A stretch of 64,000 nt of DNA from Bacteroidales bacterium (GTDB lineage Bacteria > Bacteroidota > Bacteroidia > Bacteroidales > F082), in contig JAKSMU010000005.1 in assembly GCA_024400455.1 (NCBI GenBank), forward strand, positions 62,001 through 126,000. The letters run 5' to 3'. Position 1 is the first letter of the stretch. Each line of letters opens with the position of its first letter. The notes under the pieces are model-generated. The model searched no databases, was not told where the DNA came from, and saw nothing but the letters and a program-made list of their open reading frames with translations. A program made the position numbers and the translations under genes. Shown piece after piece: positions 34,676 through 43,900 of the stretch.

Positions 34676-35207
34676 TAATGACAGGCTCATGCTTCGTGTA
34701 CGGCAGAAATTTTCCAAACACGTCGCTCATTTTCATTTTCATGAAACAAGTCTTGGTGCCATCGGTGCAGGCGAACATTTCGCGCTCGGCAACATCCTTG
34801 TCGATGACGGCTGTGATTGTGTTTTCCTTGTCGTTGATGAGACTTAATAAAGTCGTTGCGCCCATCGGCGTGCCCAACTTTTCCAACAGCATTTCCTGCG
34901 GAGCAAACGAGACGCGCGAAATGCCCAATGCGCCACAGAAATCCTTGGTAACGAAAGGTTTTTCGGCAGTCGTAACAAATAAATGGAAACGCGTTTGCTG
35001 ACGATTGCAGACGAAAATCGTCTTCACGACAGGACAGTTCAAGCCTTCGGAAATGAAGACACAATCGTCCATCGTGGAACCATCATCGGTGTCGACACGC
35101 TCAAAGGCAATGCCCAACTGCTGCAGGGTTTCGTAAATATGTTGTTGCGTTTCGCTCAGAAACGTTGTTGGCGCCGTGGCCATAGGTTGACTTACGTAGA
35201 ATGACAT
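34665..35207 (-). CDS. proX: Prolyl-tRNA editing protein (ProX/YbaK-type deacylase)
   Basis: A 180-residue single-domain protein of the YbaK/ProX editing fold. DDGSTMDDCVF, NCPVVKTIFVCNRQQTRFHLFV (with the functional lysine after VVK) and TPMGATTLLSLINDK are recognisable. It hydrolyses mischarged aminoacyl-tRNA(Pro), typically Ala-tRNA(Pro). It follows the alcohol dehydrogenase gene by 13 bp on the same strand, so the two are likely co-transcribed. Confidence 0.85.
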   Translation of the reverse strand: MSFYVSQPMATAPTTFLSETQQHIYETLQQLGIAFERVDTDDGSTMDDCVFISEGLNCPVVKTIFVCNRQQTRFHLFVTTAEKPFVTKDFCGALGISRVSFAPQEMLLEKLGTPMGATTLLSLINDKENTITAVIDKDVAEREMFACTDGTKTCFMKMKMSDVFGKFLPYTKHEPVIITV

Positions 35208-35220
35208 AAATAATTGATTT

Positions 35221-36387
35221 TCAAAATGATTTTCTCAGCACGACCATAATATCCTCGGCATTCATTTTCTTGTAGCCGCCGCCTGGTGCCGTCGATTGAG
35301 CTATCAATGGAAGCATTTCTTCGGTTGCGCCTATGTCTCTCAAAGTCTGCGTGATGCCTAGTTCCTTAATGAATGTTTCCAAACGGCTGATGCCTTCCAA
35401 GGCGATTTCATCCTCACTCCTGCCCTTTTCTTCTACATGCCAGACACTTTTCGCAAAGCGGATGAATTTCGGCAGACCATATTTATAGATGTAACGATAA
35501 TAGGCAGGCGAAATGATGGCTAATCCGATGCCGTGCGGGCAATCAGTGTAGGCACCAACTTGATGCTCAATCTTATGCACTTCCCAGTCCTGCGTTTTTG
35601 AGAGACCCAGAATCCTGTTCAGACCCATAGTGGCGCACCACATGATGTTGCTTCTTGCTTCGTAATCCTCTGGATTAATCAAAGCCTTCCTTGCTGCATT
35701 GATTAGCGAAAGCATCACACCTTCAGTGAGGTAATCGGTCGTGCAATCGTCGTCACCACTGAAATATTGTTCCATAAGGTGAGAGAAAATATCGTAAATA
35801 CCGCTGACCATCTGCCGTATCGGGACTGTGTAGGTCAGTTCGGGATTCATGATGGAAAACTTAGGCGACATTTCCCACAATGGGAAAGTGCGGCCTATCT
35901 TGAGTTTCTTTTCCTCGTTGGTAATCACCGAAGTAGCATTCATTTCCGAACCCGTTCCTGCCATGGTTAACACAGCGGCAAACGGAATGGTCTTGTTGAC
36001 GATTGGACCGTTTTCCACCCAATAGTATTGCCATGCATCGCCCTCATAATAGGAACTGACAGAAATGCCTTTCGTGCAGTCGATGACACTACCGCCACCC
36101 ACGGCAAGGATGAAATCGATGCCGTTTTCGCGCACCATGTGAGCACCTTCCATGACTTGCGCATAACGCGGGTTGGAGTTTATGCCAGGCAATTCAAAAA
36201 CAGTCTTGCCACATTCGTGTAAAATGTTCATTATCTGGTCATAAAGGCCAGTGGCTTTGATGGAGTTCTTGCCATATACCAACAAAACATTCTTGCCGTA
36301 TGCTTTGAGTTCCTCGGCCAGATAGCTCATCGCCGACTTGCCGAAATGGATTCTCGTAGGATTTTCGTAGGTGAAATCGTAAATCAT
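35221..36387 (-). CDS. Iron-containing alcohol dehydrogenase (YqhD/BdhA-like)
   Basis: A 388-residue full-length member. The nucleotide-binding GGGSVIDCTKG motif, MAGTGSEMNATSVIT, and metal ligands in GIYDIFSHLMEQYF and DCPHGIGLAIISPAYYRY are all present. Family members reduce aldehydes with NAD(P)H, and the YqhD/BdhA branch favours NADPH and broad substrates. It is first in a two-gene unit with proX. A -7 box TAACTTTG lies 24 bp upstream on the minus strand. Confidence 0.9.
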   Translation of the reverse strand: MIYDFTYENPTRIHFGKSAMSYLAEELKAYGKNVLLVYGKNSIKATGLYDQIMNILHECGKTVFELPGINSNPRYAQVMEGAHMVRENGIDFILAVGGGSVIDCTKGISVSSYYEGDAWQYYWVENGPIVNKTIPFAAVLTMAGTGSEMNATSVITNEEKKLKIGRTFPLWEMSPKFSIMNPELTYTVPIRQMVSGIYDIFSHLMEQYFSGDDDCTTDYLTEGVMLSLINAARKALINPEDYEARSNIMWCATMGLNRILGLSKTQDWEVHKIEHQVGAYTDCPHGIGLAIISPAYYRYIYKYGLPKFIRFAKSVWHVEEKGRSEDEIALEGISRLETFIKELGITQTLRDIGATEEMLPLIAQSTAPGGGYKKMNAEDIMVVLRKSF

Positions 36388-36410
36388 TCCTTATAGTTTG
36401 TTGAATGGTG

Positions 36411-36439
36411 CAAAGTTATGCTTTTTTGTCGTAATTTTG
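36411..36439. promoter_or_regulatory. Divergent promoter boxes for the dehydrogenase and rlmD genes
   Basis: Minus strand TAACTTTG (36418-36411) faces the dehydrogenase; plus strand TAATTTTG (36432-36439) lies 5 bp before the rlmD ATG, implying an almost leaderless message. Neither has a clear -33 TTTG. Confidence 0.4.
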
Positions 36440-36444
36440 CCGCC

Positions 36445-37872
36445 ATGAAAAAGAAAAAAGCACCAGAATATATTGAAGATGTCACCATAGTTGATGCCGG
36501 TTCAGAAGGCATGTCGGTGGCAAAGCCTGAAGGTAGAGTCGTGTTCATTCCGTTTGGCATCCCTGGCGATGTCGTTGACATTGAAGTGTTTAAGAAGAAA
36601 AAGAATTTCTTCGAAGGACGCATCATCAATTTCAAGAAGTTTTCCGACAAGCGCGTTGAGCCTCGTTGCAAGCATTTCGGTCTCTGCGGCGGCTGCAAAT
36701 GGCAACACCTTGATTATCAGTGGCAACTGTATTACAAGCAGAAGCAAGTAAAGGACAATTTCGACCGCATCGGTAAGATTGAATATCCTGAAATCCGTCC
36801 GATTTTGGGTTGCGAGAAACAGTTTTTCTATCGTAATAAACTGGAATACGCCTTCTCAAACCGCAAATGGCTGACCGATGGCGCGCCCGTCGGCACTCAC
36901 GATGAGGAAAGCTGCAAAGGTTTGGGATTCCATCTGCCTTCGCTTTTCGACCGCGTCGTCGACATTGAAAAGTGTCACTTGCAAGCCGACCCATCCAACG
37001 ACATCCGTCTGTTTATCAGGAAATTCACCATGGAGAGGAAGATTTCCTACTACAACGTCAGGGCGCACGAAGGACTGATGCGCAACATCGTCATCCGCTG
37101 CAATTCGAAGGGCGAATTCATGGTGATTATCGTCATCAACGAGGAAAGCACCATCATCCGCAACGAATTGGTGCCGGCTTTGGAAAAGGAATTTCCGCAA
37201 ATCGTTTCCTTGCTGCTGATTATCAACAACAAATTCAACGATGTCATCAACGATTTGCCGTTTGAATGTCTGAAAGGCGATCCTTACCTGATTGAAACGA
37301 TGGCTTCTCCCCGCCTCGGTTTCGACGATTTGAAGTTCCGTATCGGACCGGTTTCATTCTTCCAAACCAATGTCTATCAGGCCGAAAGGTTGTATCACGC
37401 CGCTTTCGATTTGGCTAACGTTCAAGGCGACGAACTGATGTACGACCTTTACACAGGCACGGGAACCATTGCGCAGTATTTCTCACGTTTTGTAAAGAAA
37501 GTCGTTGGCATTGAGTACGTTGAGGAAGCCATTCAGGACGCCAAGGTGAATGCCGAAATCAACGGCATCACCAACTGCACTTTCTATGCAGGCGATATGG
37601 CCAAGGTCTTCACTGACGATTTCATCGAAGCCAACGGTCGCCCCGATTTCATCGTCACCGACCCGCCGCGTGCCGGCATGGCCGAAAGCGTCGTGGAGCA
37701 GTTGCTGAAAATCCGCGCCAAGAAAATCGTGTATGTCAGCTGCAACCCAGCCACCCAAGCCCGTGACCTTCAGTTGCTCGACCAAGCCTACAAGGTGATG
37801 GCCGTTCAACCCGTCGACATGTTCCCGCACACACAACACGTGGAGAACATCACTTTATTGGAATTGAGATAA
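36445..37872 (+). CDS. rlmD: 23S rRNA (uracil-5-)-methyltransferase RlmD/RumA
   Basis: A 475-residue protein from ATG 36445. An N-terminal TRAM domain (residues ~8-65) is followed by cluster cysteines C75, C81, C84 (RCKHFGLCGGCKW) and C123. Next comes the SAM-dependent methyltransferase domain (YDLYTGTGTIAQYFS, DPPRAG) with the nucleophilic cysteine in YVSCNPATQARDL. It methylates a uridine of 23S rRNA (U1939 in E. coli). Length and motifs are complete. Confidence 0.92.
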   Translation: MKKKKAPEYIEDVTIVDAGSEGMSVAKPEGRVVFIPFGIPGDVVDIEVFKKKKNFFEGRIINFKKFSDKRVEPRCKHFGLCGGCKWQHLDYQWQLYYKQKQVKDNFDRIGKIEYPEIRPILGCEKQFFYRNKLEYAFSNRKWLTDGAPVGTHDEESCKGLGFHLPSLFDRVVDIEKCHLQADPSNDIRLFIRKFTMERKISYYNVRAHEGLMRNIVIRCNSKGEFMVIIVINEESTIIRNELVPALEKEFPQIVSLLLIINNKFNDVINDLPFECLKGDPYLIETMASPRLGFDDLKFRIGPVSFFQTNVYQAERLYHAAFDLANVQGDELMYDLYTGTGTIAQYFSRFVKKVVGIEYVEEAIQDAKVNAEINGITNCTFYAGDMAKVFTDDFIEANGRPDFIVTDPPRAGMAESVVEQLLKIRAKKIVYVSCNPATQARDLQLLDQAYKVMAVQPVDMFPHTQHVENITLLELR

Positions 37873-37890
37873 TTACGCCAATCGCATAAA

Positions 37891-37922
37891 CGAAAAAAGC
37901 ACTTCAAGAAGTGCTTTTTTCG
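37891..37922. terminator. Bidirectional terminator between rlmD and the dipeptidase gene
   Basis: A perfect 15-bp stem CGAAAAAAGCACTTC (37891-37905) with GAAGTGCTTTTTTCG (37908-37922) and a 2-nt spacer. It serves the convergent genes on both sides. Confidence 0.85.
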
Positions 37923-37936
37923 TTTGTATGTTTATT

Positions 37937-38707
37937 TCATTTCACCGTTTCCTCACTCACCGGAAATGTGAAATAGGTGTCGGGGAAAGGCTCGTTTTCA
38001 AGGGTGAAATGCCACCATTCGCAGTCGTAAGGCTTAAATCCGTGTGCGAGCATGGCTTCGCGCAAAATCATGCGGTTGTCGTATTGCTCCTGATTGATAG
38101 GACGATAGGCGCCAATTTCCTGCTCGGGTAGCACATCAGGATGCGATGCCACGCCGAAATAATCGAAAGTGCAACCCATATCGACTTCCCGTTCCATTTT
38201 CATGTCGAAAAGCGTCAAATCAATGGTTGAGCCGCGCGTATGTCCCGATTTTTCAGCGATATAGCCTTGCGGAATGAGAACCGATTTGTCGAGTTCGGGA
38301 TAAAAATAATCCTGCATACGCACATCGGTCGTGTCGGCAGCCCATTCCATAAAGAAATCGACGGCACACTGCGGACGATAGGCATCGAATATTTTCAGAC
38401 GATAGCCCTTTTGCAGCAAATCATCGCTCACAGCTTTCAGGGAATCAGCGGCTTGACGGGTGAGCATGGCAATTGGCTGCTCATATCCAGGAATACGCTC
38501 TCCAATGAAATTGTAGGAACTGAAATAACGGATTTCAAGAATGGCATCGGGCACGACATCCGTGATCGACACGAACTGCGAAGCATCTTCTTCGGGGAGC
38601 AATGCCGCTGTATCAATTGTTTCAACCTCTTTGATTTCCTTATTCTCTTTTCGGTCACATGCCACAAAAATCATGACTAAAGCCACTATCAAAGACAATC
38701 TTTTCAT
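37937..38707 (-). CDS. ddpX: D-Ala-D-Ala dipeptidase, VanX/DdpX-like lipoprotein
   Basis: A 256-residue protein. The lipoprotein signal ends in IFVAC (C17). The M15D catalytic core shows IFDAYRPQ, the zinc ligands SGHTRGSTIDLTLFD (H, D) and the C-terminal CEWWHF (E, H). It hydrolyses D-Ala-D-Ala or related cell-wall dipeptides. It is the last gene of a tight minus-strand unit (lipoprotein, radical SAM, aroK, this gene), 11 bp after aroK. A resistance role is not implied; VanX homologues are common in Bacteroidota for wall turnover. Confidence 0.88.
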   Translation of the reverse strand: MKRLSLIVALVMIFVACDRKENKEIKEVETIDTAALLPEEDASQFVSITDVVPDAILEIRYFSSYNFIGERIPGYEQPIAMLTRQAADSLKAVSDDLLQKGYRLKIFDAYRPQCAVDFFMEWAADTTDVRMQDYFYPELDKSVLIPQGYIAEKSGHTRGSTIDLTLFDMKMEREVDMGCTFDYFGVASHPDVLPEQEIGAYRPINQEQYDNRMILREAMLAHGFKPYDCEWWHFTLENEPFPDTYFTFPVSEETVK

Positions 38708-38718
38708 GCTATAAAAAA

Positions 38719-39234
38719 TTATAAATCAATACTTTTATTCAATAATTCAACCACAATTTCCAAATCCAGATCTTCGCCTTTTACAACATGTTGCGCCTGC
38801 TCATAGAACGACATTCTTGCGCCATAATGCTTCTCAACGAATGTTGCTAATTCTGCTTCTGTTTTATCTTCTGCCAATGGTCTTTTTTTCTTTGAATTCA
38901 CAATTCGGTTCACAGCCGTCTGCGAACTGATTTTAATGAAAATAGTCATACCATGCGCATTCATCCAAACCATATTGTCGTTGAAACATGGCGTTCCGCC
39001 ACCTGTTGATATGACGGCATTTTCAAGATTTTCAGTGCTTTGCAAAATCTGCGACTCTAATTTCCGGAACAAGGCTTCATCGTATTTGTGAAAAAAATCA
39101 TCGACGGAGATATGATATTTTTCCTCAAACAGGGCATCGGTGTCGTAATGATCCCAGCCCAAGCGATGCGCCAAGCGTTTGGCAGCGGTCGTCTTACCCG
39201 CGCCCATATAGCCGACTAAATAAATACGGTTCAT
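38719..39234 (-). CDS. aroK: Shikimate kinase
   Basis: A 171-residue protein of standard length. P-loop GYMGAGKTT (residues 8-16), substrate-binding DTD motif (YDTDALFEE), STGGGTP and the lid KKKRPLAED are present. It phosphorylates shikimate on the way to chorismate and aromatic amino acids. It overlaps the radical SAM gene by 4 bp (ATGA), which ties a core biosynthetic gene to a lipoprotein-modifying unit. Confidence 0.92.
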   Translation of the reverse strand: MNRIYLVGYMGAGKTTAAKRLAHRLGWDHYDTDALFEEKYHISVDDFFHKYDEALFRKLESQILQSTENLENAVISTGGGTPCFNDNMVWMNAHGMTIFIKISSQTAVNRIVNSKKKRPLAEDKTEAELATFVEKHYGARMSFYEQAQHVVKGEDLDLEIVVELLNKSIDL

Positions 39235-40310
39235 TGCGTTTCCGTAATCATCTTATACTGACACAATTGCAGTTTTCCATCGCCATCGCGGAGGTGCATT
39301 CCGTTGCCTTGGCAATAACGCCACACCTTGCATTGGGCACATTCGTCTTTCTTCATCCACGAGCGGTCGCGGTAAGGTTGGAAACGGTTTTGCCAGACCT
39401 CCCAAAACGAATCCTTGTAGATATTGCCCTGATGATAGTCGTTGCGGATGCTCAGGCAGCCAGAAATGGAACCATCGGCTAAGACCGAAGCAATATTAAT
39501 GCCGGCACTGCACGAAAAATAATGGCTCCTCACCTGCCCTTCGTAACGGCCCAGATAGCCATCACAACCATAGTCGGTCGTGATTTTGCCTTGCAATCGC
39601 GTTTGTTTGATGAATTCCATCATGTAGACAAACTGCTCGTTCGACAATTTCAAATCAGGCTCATTGGCGGCGCGACCAAAGGGAAAAACGGTGAATAGAC
39701 GCCATTTTGGAATACCCAAACCTATCAGATAATCACGGAATTGCGGCAGATATTTAATGGTGCGCTGATTGACGCAGGTAATCACATCCCAAGTCAGTTC
39801 GGGATGCTGTTTCATGGCTTCGACAGCCGTCAGTACGCGCTTGAAACTTTCAGGATTGCCGCGCATCCAGTTGTGGTCGTCCTCAAAACCATCGAAACTG
39901 ACGGCAATGGAACGCAGTCCGTTGGCTGTCAGTTCGTTGAGTTTTTCAGATGTCAGGAACATGCCGTTTGTCACCATGCCCCAGATAAAACCGCGTTTCG
40001 TGATTTCGGCACCGCAATGCGCCAAATCCTTGCGCATCAGCGGTTCGCCGCCCGTGGTGATGACCATGATTTTGCCAGGATCCTGTTTCGTTTTGATTTC
40101 ATCGAGCACTTTCAGGAAATCATCGAGGGGCATATCGGCCTGTTCGGAAAGTGTACGGCAATCGCTGCCGCAGTGACGGCAATTCAGATTGCATCGCAAG
40201 GTACACTCCCAAAACAATTGATGAAGTTCATGATCCTCAATACGTTGCTTCAACACGGCATGATTGAGTTCCAACGAAACCTTCTGCAAAAACGAGTATT
40301 CGCGACTCAT
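39231..40310 (-). CDS. Radical SAM/SPASM protein, lipoprotein-associated (TIGR04133-like)
   Basis: A 359-residue protein. Residues 40-47 (CNLNCRHC) give the CxxxCxxC cluster motif, followed by ITTGGEPLMR. A SPASM-type C-terminal region carries CSAG...GSISGCLS...CAQCKVWRYCQGN...C. It overlaps the upstream lipoprotein gene by 4 bp (ATGA). TIGRFAMs describes Bacteroidales radical SAM proteins of this kind (TIGR04133) encoded next to a putative lipoprotein partner. The lipoprotein is thus the prime substrate candidate. The chemistry is unknown. Confidence 0.82.
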   Translation of the reverse strand: MSREYSFLQKVSLELNHAVLKQRIEDHELHQLFWECTLRCNLNCRHCGSDCRTLSEQADMPLDDFLKVLDEIKTKQDPGKIMVITTGGEPLMRKDLAHCGAEITKRGFIWGMVTNGMFLTSEKLNELTANGLRSIAVSFDGFEDDHNWMRGNPESFKRVLTAVEAMKQHPELTWDVITCVNQRTIKYLPQFRDYLIGLGIPKWRLFTVFPFGRAANEPDLKLSNEQFVYMMEFIKQTRLQGKITTDYGCDGYLGRYEGQVRSHYFSCSAGINIASVLADGSISGCLSIRNDYHQGNIYKDSFWEVWQNRFQPYRDRSWMKKDECAQCKVWRYCQGNGMHLRDGDGKLQLCQYKMITETQ

Positions 40311-40714
40311 TCCTTATCCAAATCTTCCAGTTCCTTCTGGAGTTTTGAAGCTTCCTTATGGAGGCGCAAGGTTTCGTTGCGGTATTGCTCCATCACTTCA
40401 GGAGAACCATAGATGCAAGCACCTTCACGACGCTTCAAGATGTTGGAAATGGAATCCAACTGCTGCTGAAGCTGTTCTCTACGGGATTGTTTATCAGGAC
40501 CTTTCATTTCGTTGATACGCTGTTCAATTTGATCCAGACGGGCATTCATTTCGTCTATGCTTTCTTGGTTTGCAACAGGAGCATTCACTTCCGGACTACC
40601 ATAAAGAGCCTCAAATTTATTGTCTTTTGCAGAATTCTTAATGCCAGTACATGCTGCCAGAAATGCGAGACCCGACAGCAAGCTAATCCAAACGGTACGT
40701 ACGACTTTTTTCAT
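40307..40714 (-). CDS. Small lipoprotein, putative substrate of the radical SAM enzyme
   Basis: A 135-residue protein with signal and lipobox LAAC (C22). The motif YGSPEV occurs twice, at residues 38-43 and again near 104-109, separated by a coiled coil (SIDEMNARLDQIEQRINEM ... LQQQLDSISNILKRR). A second helix closes the protein. Repeated YGxP motifs are reminiscent of radical-SAM-associated Bacteroidales lipoproteins (TIGR04134-like); Tyr, Ser or Pro in the motif could be the modified residues. It is the first gene of the four-gene unit. Confidence 0.7.
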   Translation of the reverse strand: MKKVVRTVWISLLSGLAFLAACTGIKNSAKDNKFEALYGSPEVNAPVANQESIDEMNARLDQIEQRINEMKGPDKQSRREQLQQQLDSISNILKRREGACIYGSPEVMEQYRNETLRLHKEASKLQKELEDLDKE

Positions 40715-40857
40715 GATTAAATGTGTTATAACGCTGCAAAAATAATGATTTTTATTTACAAATTGTCACACCAACATGTTTTCGCTATTAACAAAGTTAT
40801 CAACACACCTTGTTGAAAACTTGCGCGCACACGCTAAAATTAATAAAGGGATTTGTC

Positions 40858-40865
40858 TAAATTTG
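40858..40865 (+). promoter_or_regulatory. -7 box upstream of the giant T9SS protein gene
   Basis: TAAATTTG matches TAnnTTTG, 66 bp before the ATG at 40932. No clear -33 TTTG. Confidence 0.4.
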
Positions 40866-40931
40866 CAATTCCATCTTTTTTATAAAGAAAATAATTAAAG
40901 TAATAAGTATCAATAAATTAAATTAAACGCT

Positions 40932-43900
40932 ATGAAACAAAAGTTTAAACTTCTATTTGCGGCACTAATGCTGCTAATGATGTCGGGCTCTTCTTGGGGA
41001 CAGACATATCAAAAAGTGACATCAGTTCCTACTGACTGGAGCGGTCAATATGTCGTTGTTTTTGAAAACACCGAGACCGAAGCTTACATTTTCAACGGTC
41101 AAGATGCGACCAGCGATTACGTAACAGCAGCGATAGCTTCGAATGCCATCGCCTCAATTCCCGATGGCGCTGCCATCTTGACAATTGCTCCAATGGATGG
41201 TGGTTATTCCATTCAGATTACCACTGGCGGCGGCTCCAACAATATGAAATATATTTCCGGCACATCTGGTTCAAACAAGATTAACTTCGGAACAAGTCCT
41301 GTTTTAAACACCTTGGAATGTGAATCGGATGGCGTAAAAATCACATCAAACACTTCTGTTTTCCGTTTTAATAACAGCAGCAACAACTATCGTTTCCGTT
41401 ATTTTAAATCCTCAACTTATACAAGCCAAAAAGCCGTTCAATTATACAAGAAGACCGATGGTCCTGTAACCGAAACCGTTGCCACTCCAACCTTCTCACC
41501 AGCAGGCGGCAACTACACTGAAGCACAAAACGTTACCATTAGCTGCGCTACAAGCGGTGCCACCATTTACTACACCACCGATGGTTCGGCCCCGACCACT
41601 TCGAGCAGCGTTTACAGCTCTCCTATCGCCGTTTCCACAACCACAACCATCAAAGCCATGGGCGTAAAGAGCGACATGACCAACAGCGCGGTGGCAAGTG
41701 CAACATATACTTTCCCTGCTCATTATGCGACTATCTCGGCATGGAAAGCCGCTCACACCACAACAAGTTCAGAAATATCCGTCATTGATGGCGATGTTAC
41801 CGTCATTTATCAGAATGGCAGTTATCTATATGTTCAAGATAACACCGGCGCTTTGCTCGTTTACGGCAATACGGTCACAAACGCATACAACAGTGGCGAT
41901 GTCATCAGCGGCGGACTCGTCGGAACTTGCACCATTTACAATGGTCTGACTGAATTCATGGCCACACAGAATCCTGCCACCGGTACCAGCGGAACTGCCG
42001 TTGAACCTACCGTAGTAACTGCTGCTCAAATCAGCAATAACTACAGCAATTACGAAAGCATACTAGTCAAGATTGAAGGCATTACTTTTGACAGTGACCA
42101 CACTTTCAGTACTTCAAACACAGCAGGACGCACAGCAACATTCACACAGAATGGTACAGGAATGACTTGCTACGACAACTACAAGGTTCTTGCCGGTTTG
42201 GAAGTCAGTAGTACGCAAAACGTCGACATCATCGGTATCGTCGGATGCTACAACACCACGAAACAAGTATTTCCACGTTCAACAGAAGACATCGTCTTCC
42301 CCGTTGCCCCAATTGAAACCGTTGCTACACCGACCTTCACCCCTGAAGGCGGCACATTCACCGAAGCGCAAAACGTCAGCATTGCTTGCGCAACTAACGG
42401 AGCTACAATCCATTACACCACTGACGGCACCACACCTTCGGCAAACAGCACAGTTTACAACACTTCTATTTCCGTTACAGAAACCATGACCATCAAGGCC
42501 ATCGCCATGAAGGAAGGAATGAATAACAGTGAAATTGCTGAAGCAACTTATACCATAGAACAAGCTACAGCATACACTTTCAACAAGATATATGCTCACA
42601 ATGCCGTTACTGCAACCGACACCTACATGATTGTTGACGTTGCAAGCGGCAAAGCCCTTACTTCAGTGAACGGTACTTCAAGTTCTCCGACCGCTGTTGC
42701 GGTTACCATTAACGGCAGCCAAATCACAAGCAACGACGCCAACCTATTCTGGAAATTTGAAGCTGTTGACGGAGGTTATCTCATCCATCCAGCTCAAGAC
42801 TCTACAAAATGGCTTTATACCACCAACTCAAACTCCGGCATTCGCATCGGTTCTGGCGATGCAAAAGTCTGGACTTTAAATATCACTGATGAAGGAAACT
42901 CCGATTATCATGGTTTTAAAAATAATTCAGCAGCCAGATACTTGGGTGTTTACAACAATGCTGATTGGCGTTCCTATACGACAATTCATGCCAACATCAA
43001 GAATACTCAGATTGAAATCTTCGTTTTGGGCGAAGCCCCGACACCTGTCTTAAACCCCGAACTCACCGTCAGCGCAACCCAGCTGGAAGGCTTCACCTAC
43101 GAACAAGGCGCTGGTCCTTCAGAGGCACAAAGCTTTGTCGTTTCGGGCAACAACCTGACCTCAGACATCGTGATTACCGCTCCTGAGAACTATGAAATCG
43201 CCATTTCAGGAGACACAACCTATCTGACAACCATCAATTTACCTTTCGGCGAAGGCCTAGTTTCACGCACAACAATCAATGTCAGACTTGCTGCCGGCCT
43301 TTTGAGAAACACCTATTCAGGCAACCTCACAATTGCTACGACAGGCACTGACACCCAAAACATTGCCCTTTCGGGTAGCGTCACCATGAGCAATGCCGTG
43401 GCAACACCGACCTTCTCGCCTGCCGCCGGCACTTTCATTACCACCCAAAACGTGAGCATTTTGTGCGAAACCGAAGGCGCAACCATTTACTACACCACCA
43501 ATGGTGAAACACCTACCACAGAAAGCAGCGTCTACTCCGCTCCTTTCAGCGTCAGCACAACGACAACCATCAAGGCATTGGCTGTGAAGGAAAACTATAT
43601 TGACAGTGAGATTGCCACTGCCGAATACACATTCCCACAACTGATGACCATTGCCGAAGCCCGCGCCTTGAACAGTAACGAATACGCATTGGTTGAAGGC
43701 ATCGTGACTTTCATCGACAGCAGAAACGTTTACGTTCAGGATGCAACGGCAGGCATCGTTCTTTACTTAAACAGCAACACCGTCCCTGCCAATTTAGCCA
43801 TTGGCGATGAAGTGAGAGCTTACGGTAAAAAGACCGCATACAATGGCTTGGCAGAACTCACCGGCATCAATGGTTCAAGTGAAGCCGCTTTTGTCATCAT

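Noticed and set aside
37937..38707. Vancomycin resistance gene vanX
   Set aside because: Only the dipeptidase family is present; no vanH/vanA-type ligase or vanRS is nearby, and the protein is a lipoprotein in a housekeeping-type operon.
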